A stretch of 62,780 nucleotides of DNA from DATJHM01 sp035493895 (lineage in GTDB: Bacteria; Chloroflexota; Ktedonobacteria; Ktedonobacterales; Ktedonobacteraceae), in assembly GCA_035493895.1 (NCBI GenBank), contig DATJHM010000055.1:1-62780 (forward strand). The letters are read 5' to 3'. Of the stretch, positions 1-8,971 are shown piece by piece. Made by a program: the position numbers and the translations under genes. Below the pieces are notes generated by a model. The model saw only the letters and a program-made list of their open reading frames with translations, was not told where the DNA came from and did no database searches. Numbering within the stretch: the stretch's first letter is position 1; each line of letters opens with the position of its first letter.

Positions 1-371
1 CTACTATTGGCAACATTCTGAGAGAGCATCGAACTCGGCAACATGAAACGCGACGCAAAGCTGGTTCCTCCTGGCATGACCAAGATCTTGTTTTCTGTGC
101 AAAAAATGGGAATGCCCTGTGGGAACCCAACGTTCTTCGGACATTTTATCGGCTCCTCAAAAAGGCCGAATTTCCGGATATACATATTCATGACCTCAGG
201 CATAATGCCGTCACCTTACTGATTAGTCTGGGTGTCAATCCGAAAGTGGTACAGGAAATGATGGGCCACGAAGATATCGAGACCACCATGACGGTATATG
301 GACAAGTCAATAATCTCATGCAAACAGAAGCAGAGGGGAAGATTGATGGGCTGCTAAAACGGCTTTCTTAA
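1..371 (+). CDS. Tyrosine recombinase/phage-type integrase, C-terminal part (5' truncated by window edge)
   Basis: The frame is open from base 3 to the TAA at 369-371. The visible part is the C-terminal catalytic domain: the HxxR box reads HDLRHNAVTLL, the following GH is in EMMGHEDIETTM, and the nucleophile Tyr is in MTVYGQV about nine residues later. These are the conserved Arg, His and Tyr of site-specific tyrosine recombinases, which cut and rejoin DNA through a 3'-phosphotyrosine. The upstream Arg and the arm- or core-binding domains lie outside the window. It suggests the left edge is inside or next to an integrated element. I saw no direct repeat that would define an attachment site in the following 120 bases. 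Chromosomal Xer is less likely because the tail is longer and divergent. Confidence 0.88.
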   Translation, partial: TIGNILREHRTRQHETRRKAGSSWHDQDLVFCAKNGNALWEPNVLRTFYRLLKKAEFPDIHIHDLRHNAVTLLISLGVNPKVVQEMMGHEDIETTMTVYGQVNNLMQTEAEGKIDGLLKRLS

Positions 372-494
372 AGCTGGTTACTGTCAATGGAACTGTCATT
401 GGGCAGTTTCTTGTAATAAGGGAATTACGAGGAACCGCCCGAGGAGCGCCCTGAATGGCATACCAACGATTGCAAACATGGCGACAACCCTATG

Positions 495-1427
495 TCACAA
501 TTCAGCGTGATGATGAGTGATGAGCAGAATCTGTTGTTGCACACGCAGGCGCAGCGTTTCTGGAGCGAGCACCTTCACCTCAGTAGCCAGACCAATGATC
601 ACACGCACAAGCCAGTCATAATCCTGAAGTCGGAAACGTTCGCAGAGCCATCCGCCCTCTTCATCTCGCTGCTGGATGCAGGGCCCCAGATAAGGATCGC
701 GTTCCAGCATAAGCACACCACGCGCAGTCAGATGGATACGGACTTCTGGGAGCGAGGGATGGCCATAAGGGAGTGGGCCTGAAGGAGCGGGATTCGTCTG
801 TGGGGGCGACTGAGCAATACGCACCGCGAGAAAACGATCGACGCGGTACCGCCGATTTTCACAGCGTTCGTAGGAATACGCTTCACAGTACCAGAAACCA
901 GTGGAGGTATACAGACGCATGGGAAGGATCGTTTGTTGCGAAACGCCCCTCTCGGAACGATACGTCACGGAGAGCCATTGTTGAGCGCGAGCACTTTCGA
1001 GAAGCTGATCGAGAAACGGAGTCTGGTATGTTCGCAAGGGCAGGTCGAGAGAAAGCGCCTGCTCGAACTGGTCAATAGCAGGGCGTGAGCGTTGGGGTAT
1101 AAGCGTCTGAACCTTCGCCAGCAGCGATTCACGTTCCTGCGGGAAAGGAGTTTCGGCGAGTTGAGAGAGGCTGCTGAGCGCCAGACGCAACAAAAGAGCT
1201 TCATGGAGCGTTAATGCGAGTGGGGGCAAAGAATAATCGGGCATTAATGTATAGCCACCGGACGCCCCGAGATCAGCGACAATCGGGATACCCATTTCAC
1301 ACAGGGACTGGATATCACGAAGAATCGTGCGTCTGGACACTTCAAAGCGCCCAGCGATCTCCCCGGCGGTACGTTTTCCGCCCTGTAAGAGCAAAAGAAT
1401 AGCAGTCAGACGGTCAATACGATTCAT
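495..1427 (-). CDS. WYL-domain transcriptional regulator with N-terminal HTH
   Basis: 310 residues. Residues 1-60 are a winged helix-turn-helix of the DeoR/YafY type (GGKRTAGEIAGRFEVSRRTI, then RDIQSL and a GGY wing). The middle is helical. A WYL domain follows, with FWY at 178-180 and YRVDRF near 194-199. WYL regulators bind DNA through the HTH and sense a ligand, often a nucleotide or nucleic acid, through the WYL fold. The start has an AGGATAG site five bases upstream. It is divergent from the nucleotidyltransferase gene with only 69 bases between starts, so it may control that gene and itself. The ligand cannot be read from sequence. Confidence 0.85.
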   Translation of the reverse strand: MNRIDRLTAILLLLQGGKRTAGEIAGRFEVSRRTILRDIQSLCEMGIPIVADLGASGGYTLMPDYSLPPLALTLHEALLLRLALSSLSQLAETPFPQERESLLAKVQTLIPQRSRPAIDQFEQALSLDLPLRTYQTPFLDQLLESARAQQWLSVTYRSERGVSQQTILPMRLYTSTGFWYCEAYSYERCENRRYRVDRFLAVRIAQSPPQTNPAPSGPLPYGHPSLPEVRIHLTARGVLMLERDPYLGPCIQQRDEEGGWLCERFRLQDYDWLVRVIIGLATEVKVLAPETLRLRVQQQILLITHHHAEL

Positions 1428-1496
1428 TTTTTCTATCCTGGTTTGTCTCTACCCTTCTGGCAGTTCAATGAGCACCACACAAGAAAGGAGCAAGCT

Positions 1497-2288
1497 ATGT
1501 ATCTACAGCCACATCATATGAGAGTCATTGAGCGCCTCACAGAACATTTCAAAGATGATACACGATACCGGGCATTGATTGTTGGTGGCTCGCTGGTCAA
1601 AGGGTGGGGAGAAGTAAACTCAGATGTAGACATCATGCTGATTGCCAGCGATGAAGAGTATGCACAACGGGCCAGTAGCAGCAATTTCTGGTATTACAAT
1701 ACCGAAATGTGCGACTATCCGGGGGGATACGTCGATGGGAAAGTGATCGACCTGCAATTTCTCCACGACGTAGCAAAGCACGGTAGCGAACCAGCGCGGG
1801 CAGCTTTCACCAATGTACTCATCGCTTACTCCCACATTCCTCAGCTTGACGAGCTGATAAAACAGATCCCAATCTATCAAGAAGCCGAACGAGAAGAAAA
1901 AATCCGGTCATTTTACGCTCAGATCCAGATGCAAAACTGGCTCGTGCACGAAGGCGAACAAAAAAAATCGCCCTATCTGCTGGTCCATGCCGCCAGCGAA
2001 ATGGTCTTCTATTCTGCACGCCTGTTACTGGCCTACAATCGCATTCTCTATCCGTATCATAAGTGGTTAATGCGTGCTGTGGAAAGTGCGCCGGACAAGC
2101 CTGCAAACTTTCTTGAGCGAGCAGAAACGCTCCTGAAACAAAGTACCTCAGCCAACGCTGAGGCCCTGTGGGAGTGTATCACAGGATTTCGAGATTGGAA
2201 TAGTTCCGCTGATCACTGGCCGATGCGTATCATGCTCGATAGCGAATGGAACTGGCGCGCTGGACGGGCTCCGCTGCAAGATTGGTAA
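1497..2288 (+). CDS. Nucleotidyltransferase-fold protein (Pol beta-like)
   Basis: 263 residues from ATG 1497, chosen because AGAAAGGAG lies just upstream; the frame is open further 5' but without a ribosome site. The N-terminal domain has the Pol-beta signature: GS at residues 31-32 and SDVDIM with Asp43 and Asp45 as likely metal ligands. The C-terminal part is helical with aromatic clusters, like aminoglycoside- and lincosamide-type nucleotidyltransferases. Such enzymes transfer NMP to a small molecule or protein. The substrate is not identifiable, so I do not call resistance. It is divergent from a WYL regulator and followed by a strong bidirectional hairpin. Confidence 0.75.
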   Translation: MYLQPHHMRVIERLTEHFKDDTRYRALIVGGSLVKGWGEVNSDVDIMLIASDEEYAQRASSSNFWYYNTEMCDYPGGYVDGKVIDLQFLHDVAKHGSEPARAAFTNVLIAYSHIPQLDELIKQIPIYQEAEREEKIRSFYAQIQMQNWLVHEGEQKKSPYLLVHAASEMVFYSARLLLAYNRILYPYHKWLMRAVESAPDKPANFLERAETLLKQSTSANAEALWECITGFRDWNSSADHWPMRIMLDSEWNWRAGRAPLQDW

Positions 2289-2308
2289 TTGATAGTGTAA
2301 AACAAAGA

Positions 2309-2348
2309 AATGCGTATCGAGCGGAGATATCTCCGCCCGATACGCATT
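2309..2348. terminator. Bidirectional hairpin terminator between nucleotidyltransferase gene and nuoN
   Basis: Inverted repeat with 11-bp outer arms (2309-2319 and 2338-2348), one A/C mismatch, then 8-bp inner arms meeting at 2328/2329. It sits between two convergent genes, so it probably ends both transcripts. No long U-tract follows on either side. Confidence 0.7.
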
Positions 2349-2368
2349 CATCTCAAGACCAGAGTGCA

Positions 2369-3838
2369 TTAATGGATGAAAGCGAGAAGATGCGTGGCAG
2401 CGGGTACTGCGGCATCGATGATGAACTGAGCAGCGAAAGTCAGTACAATCAGAGCAGCGGCAGCCAGCGTGATAGAAGTGCCCAGGCTGAAAGGCGTCAC
2501 CAGGCGGTCATCTTTCACAGGAGCGTCAAAGTACATCGCTTTCACGATCTTGCCGTAGTACACCAGCGAGACAACACTGTTCAGGAGAGCAATCAACACC
2601 AGCCAGCCCTGACCAAGGGACCAGGCAGCGCTGAAGAGGAACACCTTACTCCAGAAGCCAGCAACCGGAGGGATGCCAGCCAGAGAAAGAAGACAGAGAG
2701 CCGTCCCGGCGCTCAAGAGAGGAGCGCGACGGGCAAGGCCGCGGAAATCCTCCACACGTTCGCCGCCGGTCAGATTCGCCAGCGCAATCATCCCCGAGAA
2801 AGCGCCCAGGTTCGTCACCACATAGACCAGGATAAAGAACAGTACAGCAGTATTGCCATCCGGCTTCTGCGAGGCCAGACTGGCAACAAACCCGACGATA
2901 ATGTATCCGGCCTGTGCGATACTCGAATAGGCCATCAGGCGCTTCACATTCGTCTGTACAGCGGCAACCAGGTTCCCATAGGTCATCGTCAGAGCAGCGA
3001 CAATCGAGACCACAATGATTAGAGGCATGAGATCGACCTGCCAGAGACCGCCATACATAAAGACGCGGATCAGCGCAGCGAAACCAGCTGCCTTCGAGCC
3101 AACCGAGAAGAAAGCCGTCGCAGGAGTGGGCGCGCCCTCGTAAATATCGGGAGCCCACATATGGAAAGGAACCGCCGAAATCTTGAAACCGAAACCGGCC
3201 ACAATCAGAATATCGGCAATCAACACCACCAGATTCCCATCAGCAATTTGATGGAACGAAGTCGCAATACCGACCAGATCAGTCGTACCGGTCAGACCGT
3301 AGAGAAGCGCGAAACCATAGAGCAGGATCGCCGAAGACATCGCCCCCAGCAAAACATACTTCACCGCAGCTTCAGCCGAGCGTTCGCTCGTACGGATCAA
3401 GCCAGCCATGACATACAGAGGAATACTGGTCAGTTCGAGCGCGATATAGATCGTGATCAGCTCGCCAGTACTCGCCATAAACATCATGCCCGCGACCGAA
3501 AAGAGCATCAGAGCGTAGAACTCGCCATCGGCCCTGACATACTTCCCGACATAGTTATAAGAGGCAAGGATCATCACAGCCGCGATGATCAAGAAGATAA
3601 TATCGAAGAAAAGGGCATACTGGTCCACCACCAGCATGCCAAAGAACACCCGGCTCGTCCCAGTAATGGTCAGAGCCTGTGCAATGGCGAAACCAGCGGG
3701 CACAATCAACCCTACCAGTGCAACCGTGGCAACGATGATGCGGCGTTTGGCAAAGAGGTCAACCACCATCACCACCAGAGCCAGAAGCACAAGCGTCAGT
3801 TCTGGTGCCAGTTGGTACAGATCAGACACGTGAAACAT
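2369..3838 (-). CDS. nuoN: NADH-quinone oxidoreductase subunit N
   Basis: 489 residues and about 14 membrane helices, the usual size. NuoN is one of three antiporter-like proton channels in the membrane arm of respiratory complex I. Conserved features are FKISAVPFHMWAPDIYEG (the TM7-8 region with the key Lys) and KRLMAYSSIAQAGYI (TM9). The start has AAGGAG eight bases before ATG 3838. It is last in the nuoJ-K-L-M-N series on the minus strand, 57 bases after nuoM. A long open frame on the opposite strand (2246-3022) is antisense to it and not a gene. Confidence 0.96.
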   Translation of the reverse strand: MFHVSDLYQLAPELTLVLLALVVMVVDLFAKRRIIVATVALVGLIVPAGFAIAQALTITGTSRVFFGMLVVDQYALFFDIIFLIIAAVMILASYNYVGKYVRADGEFYALMLFSVAGMMFMASTGELITIYIALELTSIPLYVMAGLIRTSERSAEAAVKYVLLGAMSSAILLYGFALLYGLTGTTDLVGIATSFHQIADGNLVVLIADILIVAGFGFKISAVPFHMWAPDIYEGAPTPATAFFSVGSKAAGFAALIRVFMYGGLWQVDLMPLIIVVSIVAALTMTYGNLVAAVQTNVKRLMAYSSIAQAGYIIVGFVASLASQKPDGNTAVLFFILVYVVTNLGAFSGMIALANLTGGERVEDFRGLARRAPLLSAGTALCLLSLAGIPPVAGFWSKVFLFSAAWSLGQGWLVLIALLNSVVSLVYYGKIVKAMYFDAPVKDDRLVTPFSLGTSITLAAAALIVLTFAAQFIIDAAVPAATHLLAFIH

Positions 3839-3895
3839 TTATGTAACTCCTTAACTCCACCTGAAAGAGCGCCCATAGGCGACCATTCTGGTCGT

Positions 3896-5482
3896 CTATG
3901 GAACAAACGCCTTAGCCGTGTCCAGCAGGTGAGCCAGGCTAGGGGTAATCACATTAATCAACGTAGCAGGATAGATACCGACGGCCACAATCAGTACAGC
4001 CAGCACAACCAGAGGAACTGCCTCACGAACAGAAGCATCTGGTAGCCAGTTCCATTTTGGATTAAACGTCCCGAAGAACACGCGCTTCAACATCCAGAGT
4101 AGATACGCAGCGGTCAGAATCATCGTGAACACGGCAACAATCGTAAAGACCGGCCAGATGCGATAGCTACTCGTAAAAACCATAAACTCAGCCACAAAGC
4201 CAGCCAGGCCAGGGAGACCGAGCGAGGCCATGCCCGCATACGTAAAGAGCGTCCCCAGGAACGGCATACGCTTTGCCACACCACCGAAAGCCGCAATCTC
4301 GCGGGTGTGAGCATGATCATAGATCACACCAACACAGAAGAAGAGCAGGCCTGTGATAATACCGTGGCTAAACATCTGCACCGTAGCGCCAGTCAGAGCC
4401 GCCTGACGGAACGCATCGCTCCCCGAGGCAGCCGCAGCGGCAACACCAAGCAGCACAATGCCCATATGGCTCACGCTCGAATACGCGATCAGCTTCTTCA
4501 TATCGGTCTGTCGCAGACAGATAGCAGCACCGTAGATAATATTGATCACCGCAAGCGTCACCATCCAGCCCGAAAACTCGCGAATACCGAGCGGGAAGAG
4601 ACTGAAACAGATGCGGATCAAACCATAGGCACCCATCTTCAGCAGGACACCCGCCAGAATCACACTCACCTCAGTAGGCGCATCCGTATGCGCATCCGGC
4701 AACCACGTATGGAGAGGGAACATCGGGATTTTGACCGCAAAAGCCACAAAGATCAAGAGGAAAATCAGCAACTGCGACCCGACCGTAATACCCAGGAACG
4801 TGACCGGATCATTGAACATGTGCGACGCCTGCGAGAAGTACGCCATGCTCGCCGTAGGAAGACCGCCCTTGCTCACATTCATGAAGTAGAGCAGCAGAAT
4901 ACCGGCCAGCATAAAGATACTACCGAAGAACGTATAGAGCAGGAACTTCCAGGCAGAATAGACGCGACCAGGGACACCATGCTTGATCTGCTGGTTGCCC
5001 CAGATACCGATCAGCAGGAACATCGGAGCCAGTTCAACCTCCCAGAAGAGGAAGAACAGGAAGAGATCCAGCGCCATAAACACGCCCATCACACCTGCCT
5101 CAAGTAGCAGGAGGAGCGCCAGATACTCTTTGACACGCTCTTTTTCCCAGGCCCCGATCACCGCCAGCATCGTCAGGAGAGCATTGAGCAGCACCATCGG
5201 CATACTCAAGCCATCGACGCCGACAAAGTAGTGAATATTGAGTTTGACACTCCCCGCCGTAAAACTAATCCAGGGAATATCAATAGAATCTTTTAAGTTA
5301 TTGAGATCGCCGAAGCCACCAGGCAGCAGGCGAAAGAACACCACAAGAGACAGCACAAACACGAGCGCTGAACCAACCAGAGCAACCCAGCGTGCCGTCT
5401 TTACTGGAGTAGCATATACCGCCAGAGCAACGAGCACTGGCAGAAGGATAATCCAGGTGAGATCACTGGAGAATATCGACAT
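3896..5482 (-). CDS. nuoM: NADH-quinone oxidoreductase subunit M
   Basis: 528 residues, an antiporter-like proton-channel subunit of complex I. Diagnostic stretches are KIPMFPLHTWLPDAHTDAPT with the following VILAGVLLKMGAYGLIR, and KKLIAYSSVSHMGIVLLG. An early Glu in LLLEAGVMGVFMALD matches the conserved TM5 glutamate. The gene begins seven bases after the nuoL stop, which suggests co-transcription and probably coupled translation; AAGAGAA precedes the ATG. Length and motifs are normal. Confidence 0.97.
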   Translation of the reverse strand: MSIFSSDLTWIILLPVLVALAVYATPVKTARWVALVGSALVFVLSLVVFFRLLPGGFGDLNNLKDSIDIPWISFTAGSVKLNIHYFVGVDGLSMPMVLLNALLTMLAVIGAWEKERVKEYLALLLLLEAGVMGVFMALDLFLFFLFWEVELAPMFLLIGIWGNQQIKHGVPGRVYSAWKFLLYTFFGSIFMLAGILLLYFMNVSKGGLPTASMAYFSQASHMFNDPVTFLGITVGSQLLIFLLIFVAFAVKIPMFPLHTWLPDAHTDAPTEVSVILAGVLLKMGAYGLIRICFSLFPLGIREFSGWMVTLAVINIIYGAAICLRQTDMKKLIAYSSVSHMGIVLLGVAAAAASGSDAFRQAALTGATVQMFSHGIITGLLFFCVGVIYDHAHTREIAAFGGVAKRMPFLGTLFTYAGMASLGLPGLAGFVAEFMVFTSSYRIWPVFTIVAVFTMILTAAYLLWMLKRVFFGTFNPKWNWLPDASVREAVPLVVLAVLIVAVGIYPATLINVITPSLAHLLDTAKAFVP

Positions 5483-5489
5483 AATTCTC

Positions 5490-7628
5490 TTATCCTCTCG
5501 TAAAGATCAGCACAAAGACCAGCACAGCCAGCAACGCAACGCCACCGAAGAAGCCAATCATATACGACTGAACCTTGCCAGTCTCCACGCGACGCAGATC
5601 GCGACCAAAGATATTCACCAGGCCAGCAACCCCATTCACAATACCATCAATCACATAGGTATCGAAGAGTTGCGCGAGGAAGGCAATGCCGCCGAGCACA
5701 ATATACGTAATGATCCAGTTGTACAGATCGTCGATGTACCAGCGATTGAACAGGAAGCGATGGATAGCGCGTAAGAACCCATTATTTTCAACAGCCGCAT
5801 GGAGCTTTGCCGCGTCCACCCGCGTGTAGAGGAACCAGGCCCAACCCAGACCAATGAACGCCACCACAACCCCAACCCAGGTATCAACAGAGCTCAACAT
5901 CGTCCCAATATTGAGAGGAGGAGCGCCAGGAGTGACATACCCGAAGAAGCCCGTCCAATAGCCTGCGAAAATGGCAAACAGGGCCAGGATCATCAAAGGA
6001 ATAGTCATCGTCAGAGGCGACTCGTGAGGCTTGCCAGCACCGCGATAGGTGCCACCCCAGAGGCCAAGAACCTTGCCGTCTTTCCCGCCGAACGCCTGAA
6101 TATAGGCGCGTAGCATATAGAAAGCTGTCAGACCGGCAGTAAGCAGCGTAATGACATAGAGAGCGATATCGCCCTTCTCCAGAGTCATACCGATAATATT
6201 ATCTTTACTGTAGAAACCGGAGAGGAAAGGGAAGCCCGAAATCGCCAGCGTAGCAATCAGCCAGGTGATAGCCGTGATTGGCATGCGAGACGCGAGACCG
6301 CCCATCAGGCGCATATCCTGAGTCTCTTTATGAGTGGCATGGTGCAGAGCGTCGATGACACTACCGGCCCCCAGGAAGAGCAGAGCTTTGAAGAAAGCGT
6401 GCGTAAACAGGTGGAACATACCGGCGCCAGCATTATCAGCAACGCCCAGGCCAACAAACATATAGCCGAGCTGACTGATCGTAGAGAAGGCCAGCACACG
6501 TTTGAAGTCGATCTGGACCAGAGCGACAGTCGCGGCGAAGAAAGCCGTGATACCACCAACCCAGGCAACCACCCCCAGAGCAGCAGGATCAGCCGCAGCG
6601 AAGAGTGGGAACGTACGAGCGACCATATAGACGCCAGCAGCAACCATCGTCGCAGCGTGGATCAGAGCGCTTACAGGAGTGGGGCCTTCCATAGCAGAGG
6701 GGAGCCAGACATGTAAGGGGAGTTGAGCAGATTTACCAATGGCACCGCAGAAGATACAAATCATCGCAATCGTCAGCAGCGTCTTATCCATCGTAGGAGC
6801 GAGACGGAACAGCGTTGAGAAATCGAAAGTACCAAAGGTAGTGAAAAGGATCATGATACCGATAATGAAACCGACATCACCGACGCGGTTCGTCACAAAC
6901 GCCTGGAGCTGAGCGCTGGCAGGAGAGGGACGCTGCTCATCGGGCTTGGCGCGTTTATTGATCCAGAAACCGATCAGCAGATACGAACTAAGGCCGACCA
7001 ATTCCCAACCGATAAATATAACCAGGAAATTCTGAGCAAAAACGATCACCAGCATCGAGAAAGCGAAGAGAGAGAGATACGAATAGAAGCGAGCGTAACC
7101 AGCGGAGTTCGACATATAGCCTCGTGAGTAGATTTGCACGAGGAGAGAAACCGTCGTCACGACCGTCAGCATCGTAATCGCCAGACGATCCAGATGGAAA
7201 GCTATCGTATAGTTCACGCTGCCGAAAGAGGCCCAGGTATAAGAAAAGACATCGACCCCTTGCGTTGGCAGAGAAGAAGGATCAGAGAGGCTAGAGAAGA
7301 GTAGAACCCAGGAATAGATACAGGCCAGGGCCATAATAACGATACCGACGTAAGCGCTTGCCTTGGCCCAACCAGAAAGACTGGGGACCTTAGGATCATC
7401 GTCATCGTCCTGAGCATGTTCGCCGTGATCATCACCATGAGCGTCATGTGAATCAACCGCATGAGAATTACTCCCATGAGCATCGGCTCCTCCATGGGAA
7501 TCGCCATGGGCCGGAGAGGAAGCCACGCGCGGGCGACTTAACAGATCCCCCATGCGTGTCCCGAAAATAATGATCACAAACGCCAGGAGTGGAGCGAACA
7601 GTATCAGTCCGGAATAGGTATATAACAT
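5490..7628 (-). CDS. nuoL: NADH-quinone oxidoreductase subunit L with His/Asp-rich loop
   Basis: 712 residues, the largest antiporter-like subunit, carrying the long lateral helix at its C-terminus. GKSAQLPLHVWLPSAMEG and KRVLAFSTISQLGYMFVGLG are diagnostic. Between TM1 and TM2, about residues 34-80, is an extra hydrophilic loop with at least eight His and a run of five Asp (for example AHGDDHGEHAQDDDDD). This is unusual for NuoL. It looks like a metal-binding or charged low-complexity insert, but its function is unknown. The ribosome site is weak. The gene sits 78 bases after nuoK and seven before nuoM. Confidence 0.96.
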   Translation of the reverse strand: MLYTYSGLILFAPLLAFVIIIFGTRMGDLLSRPRVASSPAHGDSHGGADAHGSNSHAVDSHDAHGDDHGEHAQDDDDDPKVPSLSGWAKASAYVGIVIMALACIYSWVLLFSSLSDPSSLPTQGVDVFSYTWASFGSVNYTIAFHLDRLAITMLTVVTTVSLLVQIYSRGYMSNSAGYARFYSYLSLFAFSMLVIVFAQNFLVIFIGWELVGLSSYLLIGFWINKRAKPDEQRPSPASAQLQAFVTNRVGDVGFIIGIMILFTTFGTFDFSTLFRLAPTMDKTLLTIAMICIFCGAIGKSAQLPLHVWLPSAMEGPTPVSALIHAATMVAAGVYMVARTFPLFAAADPAALGVVAWVGGITAFFAATVALVQIDFKRVLAFSTISQLGYMFVGLGVADNAGAGMFHLFTHAFFKALLFLGAGSVIDALHHATHKETQDMRLMGGLASRMPITAITWLIATLAISGFPFLSGFYSKDNIIGMTLEKGDIALYVITLLTAGLTAFYMLRAYIQAFGGKDGKVLGLWGGTYRGAGKPHESPLTMTIPLMILALFAIFAGYWTGFFGYVTPGAPPLNIGTMLSSVDTWVGVVVAFIGLGWAWFLYTRVDAAKLHAAVENNGFLRAIHRFLFNRWYIDDLYNWIITYIVLGGIAFLAQLFDTYVIDGIVNGVAGLVNIFGRDLRRVETGKVQSYMIGFFGGVALLAVLVFVLIFTRG

Positions 7629-7706
7629 AGAACACTGTGCGTTTTAGAGAGGCAAAAAGCCAGAGAAACGCACATCTCCTTTCTGGGAAAACCTGGACTG
7701 AAAAGA

Positions 7707-8054
7707 TTAAAACTTCATCATATTGATCTCGCCGACATCGACAGTATTGCGTTTGCGATAGATTGAAATAATCATAGCGAGCGCAACAGCGGCCTCGGCG
7801 GCGGCCACAGTAATAATGAAGATAGCAAAGATCTGACCGGTCAAATAGCTCGAATAATTTCCATAAGGAACAGAGGGAGCAGAGACCTTGACTTGATTAA
7901 AGGCCGAAAAGGCGACCAGAGTTATATTGACAGCATTTAACATAATCTCGATGCCCATCAATACAGCGATAGCGCTACGTTTAGCGATAGCGCCGTAGAG
8001 GCCGATACAGAAGAGTACAGCCCCGAGGATCAAGAAATGATTGAGAGTAAGCAT
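7707..8054 (-). CDS. nuoK: NADH-quinone oxidoreductase subunit K
   Basis: 115 residues, three membrane helices, slightly longer than the roughly 100 typical. The conserved TM2 segment GIEIMLNAVNI carries the Glu used in the proton path of complex I. The second conserved Glu lies in VAAAEAAVALAMI (TM3). The gene starts five bases after the nuoJ stop, and its GGAGG lies inside the end of nuoJ, so the two are co-translated. A short hydrophilic C-terminal tail follows TM3. Confidence 0.95.
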   Translation of the reverse strand: MLTLNHFLILGAVLFCIGLYGAIAKRSAIAVLMGIEIMLNAVNITLVAFSAFNQVKVSAPSVPYGNYSSYLTGQIFAIFIITVAAAEAAVALAMIISIYRKRNTVDVGEINMMKF

Positions 8055-8059
8055 CGCAA

Positions 8060-8587
8060 TTAATCCTCCCGACCGATGACAATTGCCCCAACAATCGCAA
8101 CGAGCAGAACCAGAGAAGCAATTTCAAAAGGCAGAACATAGCTGTACGTCGTAGGACTGTACAGTAGTTGGCCGATGCGAATAACATTATCGATGCCAGA
8201 AGGCAGTTGACTGACGCCATTCGTCACCGTATTTTTAATCGCCATCGTGCTCGTAGTAGCGGCATAGATAATCGTTGCGCCAAGTAGAGCGCAGATTACC
8301 ACAGCGATCCCCCAGAGACGATTGGTAGGGTTCGTGCGCGTCAGGCCAGCGATACGTGTCAGCATGAGCGCAAAGAGAATAAGAATAGTCACCGCACCAG
8401 CGTAGATGAGAATTTGAACAATAGCGATAAATTCAGCGTTTAAGATGACATAAATACCTGCCGCGAGGGCAAATACCACCACCAACGCGAGGGCGCTATG
8501 TACGATATTGCGGAGACTTACCACCATCAATGCCGCCACAGTCAAGAGGACAGCGATGATCCAAAATATGAGGGTGGCTAAATCCAT
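8060..8587 (-). CDS. nuoJ: NADH-quinone oxidoreductase subunit J
   Basis: 175 residues from ATG 8587, chosen because GGAGG lies ten bases upstream; the frame is open to 8626 but that extension has no ribosome site. Five membrane helices. The conserved VQILIYAGAVTILILFALML segment is the TM3 pi-bulge helix of the E-channel. It is the first gene of the visible nuo block. The upstream neighbour is divergent and not a nuo gene, so the hydrophilic arm (A-I) must be elsewhere in the genome if a full complex exists. Confidence 0.95.
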   Translation of the reverse strand: MDLATLIFWIIAVLLTVAALMVVSLRNIVHSALALVVVFALAAGIYVILNAEFIAIVQILIYAGAVTILILFALMLTRIAGLTRTNPTNRLWGIAVVICALLGATIIYAATTSTMAIKNTVTNGVSQLPSGIDNVIRIGQLLYSPTTYSYVLPFEIASLVLLVAIVGAIVIGRED

Positions 8588-8971
8588 AAAAAATCTACCT
8601 CCAGATTTTATTGGATCGTAATTCAAGTCTTCGATTAAGAGGAGAAGATTACAATCGAACGTTCATTCCCGCTATATGTATTGTATCATTCACAGCACGA
8701 CGCGGCATTCTCAACATCGTGGGAATGGTAAGGAAAACGTGAAGTCCCATTGGATTCTAGCAAAACCCGGGGCTTGTGGCAAGAGCTATTTTGCCCAGGA
8801 GCAGAAAGAGTGAAAAAATAACAGCCAACAATAGCCAGAAAATACACCCATTTCTGACCTACCACCTAGTTACACGAGTGAGGGTTACGGAGGGTCACAA
8901 ACCTATGCTATAATTTTCACAAAAGGATATTATTTTACTTCAATTTCATAGAAGGCGTGGAAGAGGCAGGC
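8588..8971. promoter_or_regulatory. Divergent intergenic region between nuoJ and the pseudokinase gene
   Basis: About 380 bases with no gene. On the plus strand a perfect TATAAT is at 8909-8914, pointing to the pseudokinase gene with a start point near 8921; the -35 (TTACGG at 8885-8890, 18-base spacer) is poor. The nuo promoter must lie here on the minus strand, but I could not pick one with both boxes well spaced. Confidence 0.45.

Noticed and set aside
1497..2288. Antibiotic-resistance nucleotidyltransferase
   Set aside because: Only the general Pol-beta fold can be supported; the substrate residues cannot be assigned.
2246..3022. Long open frame on the plus strand opposite nuoN
   Set aside because: Composition is very polar and repetitive, no family match, and it lies antisense to a clear nuoN with matching codon pattern.
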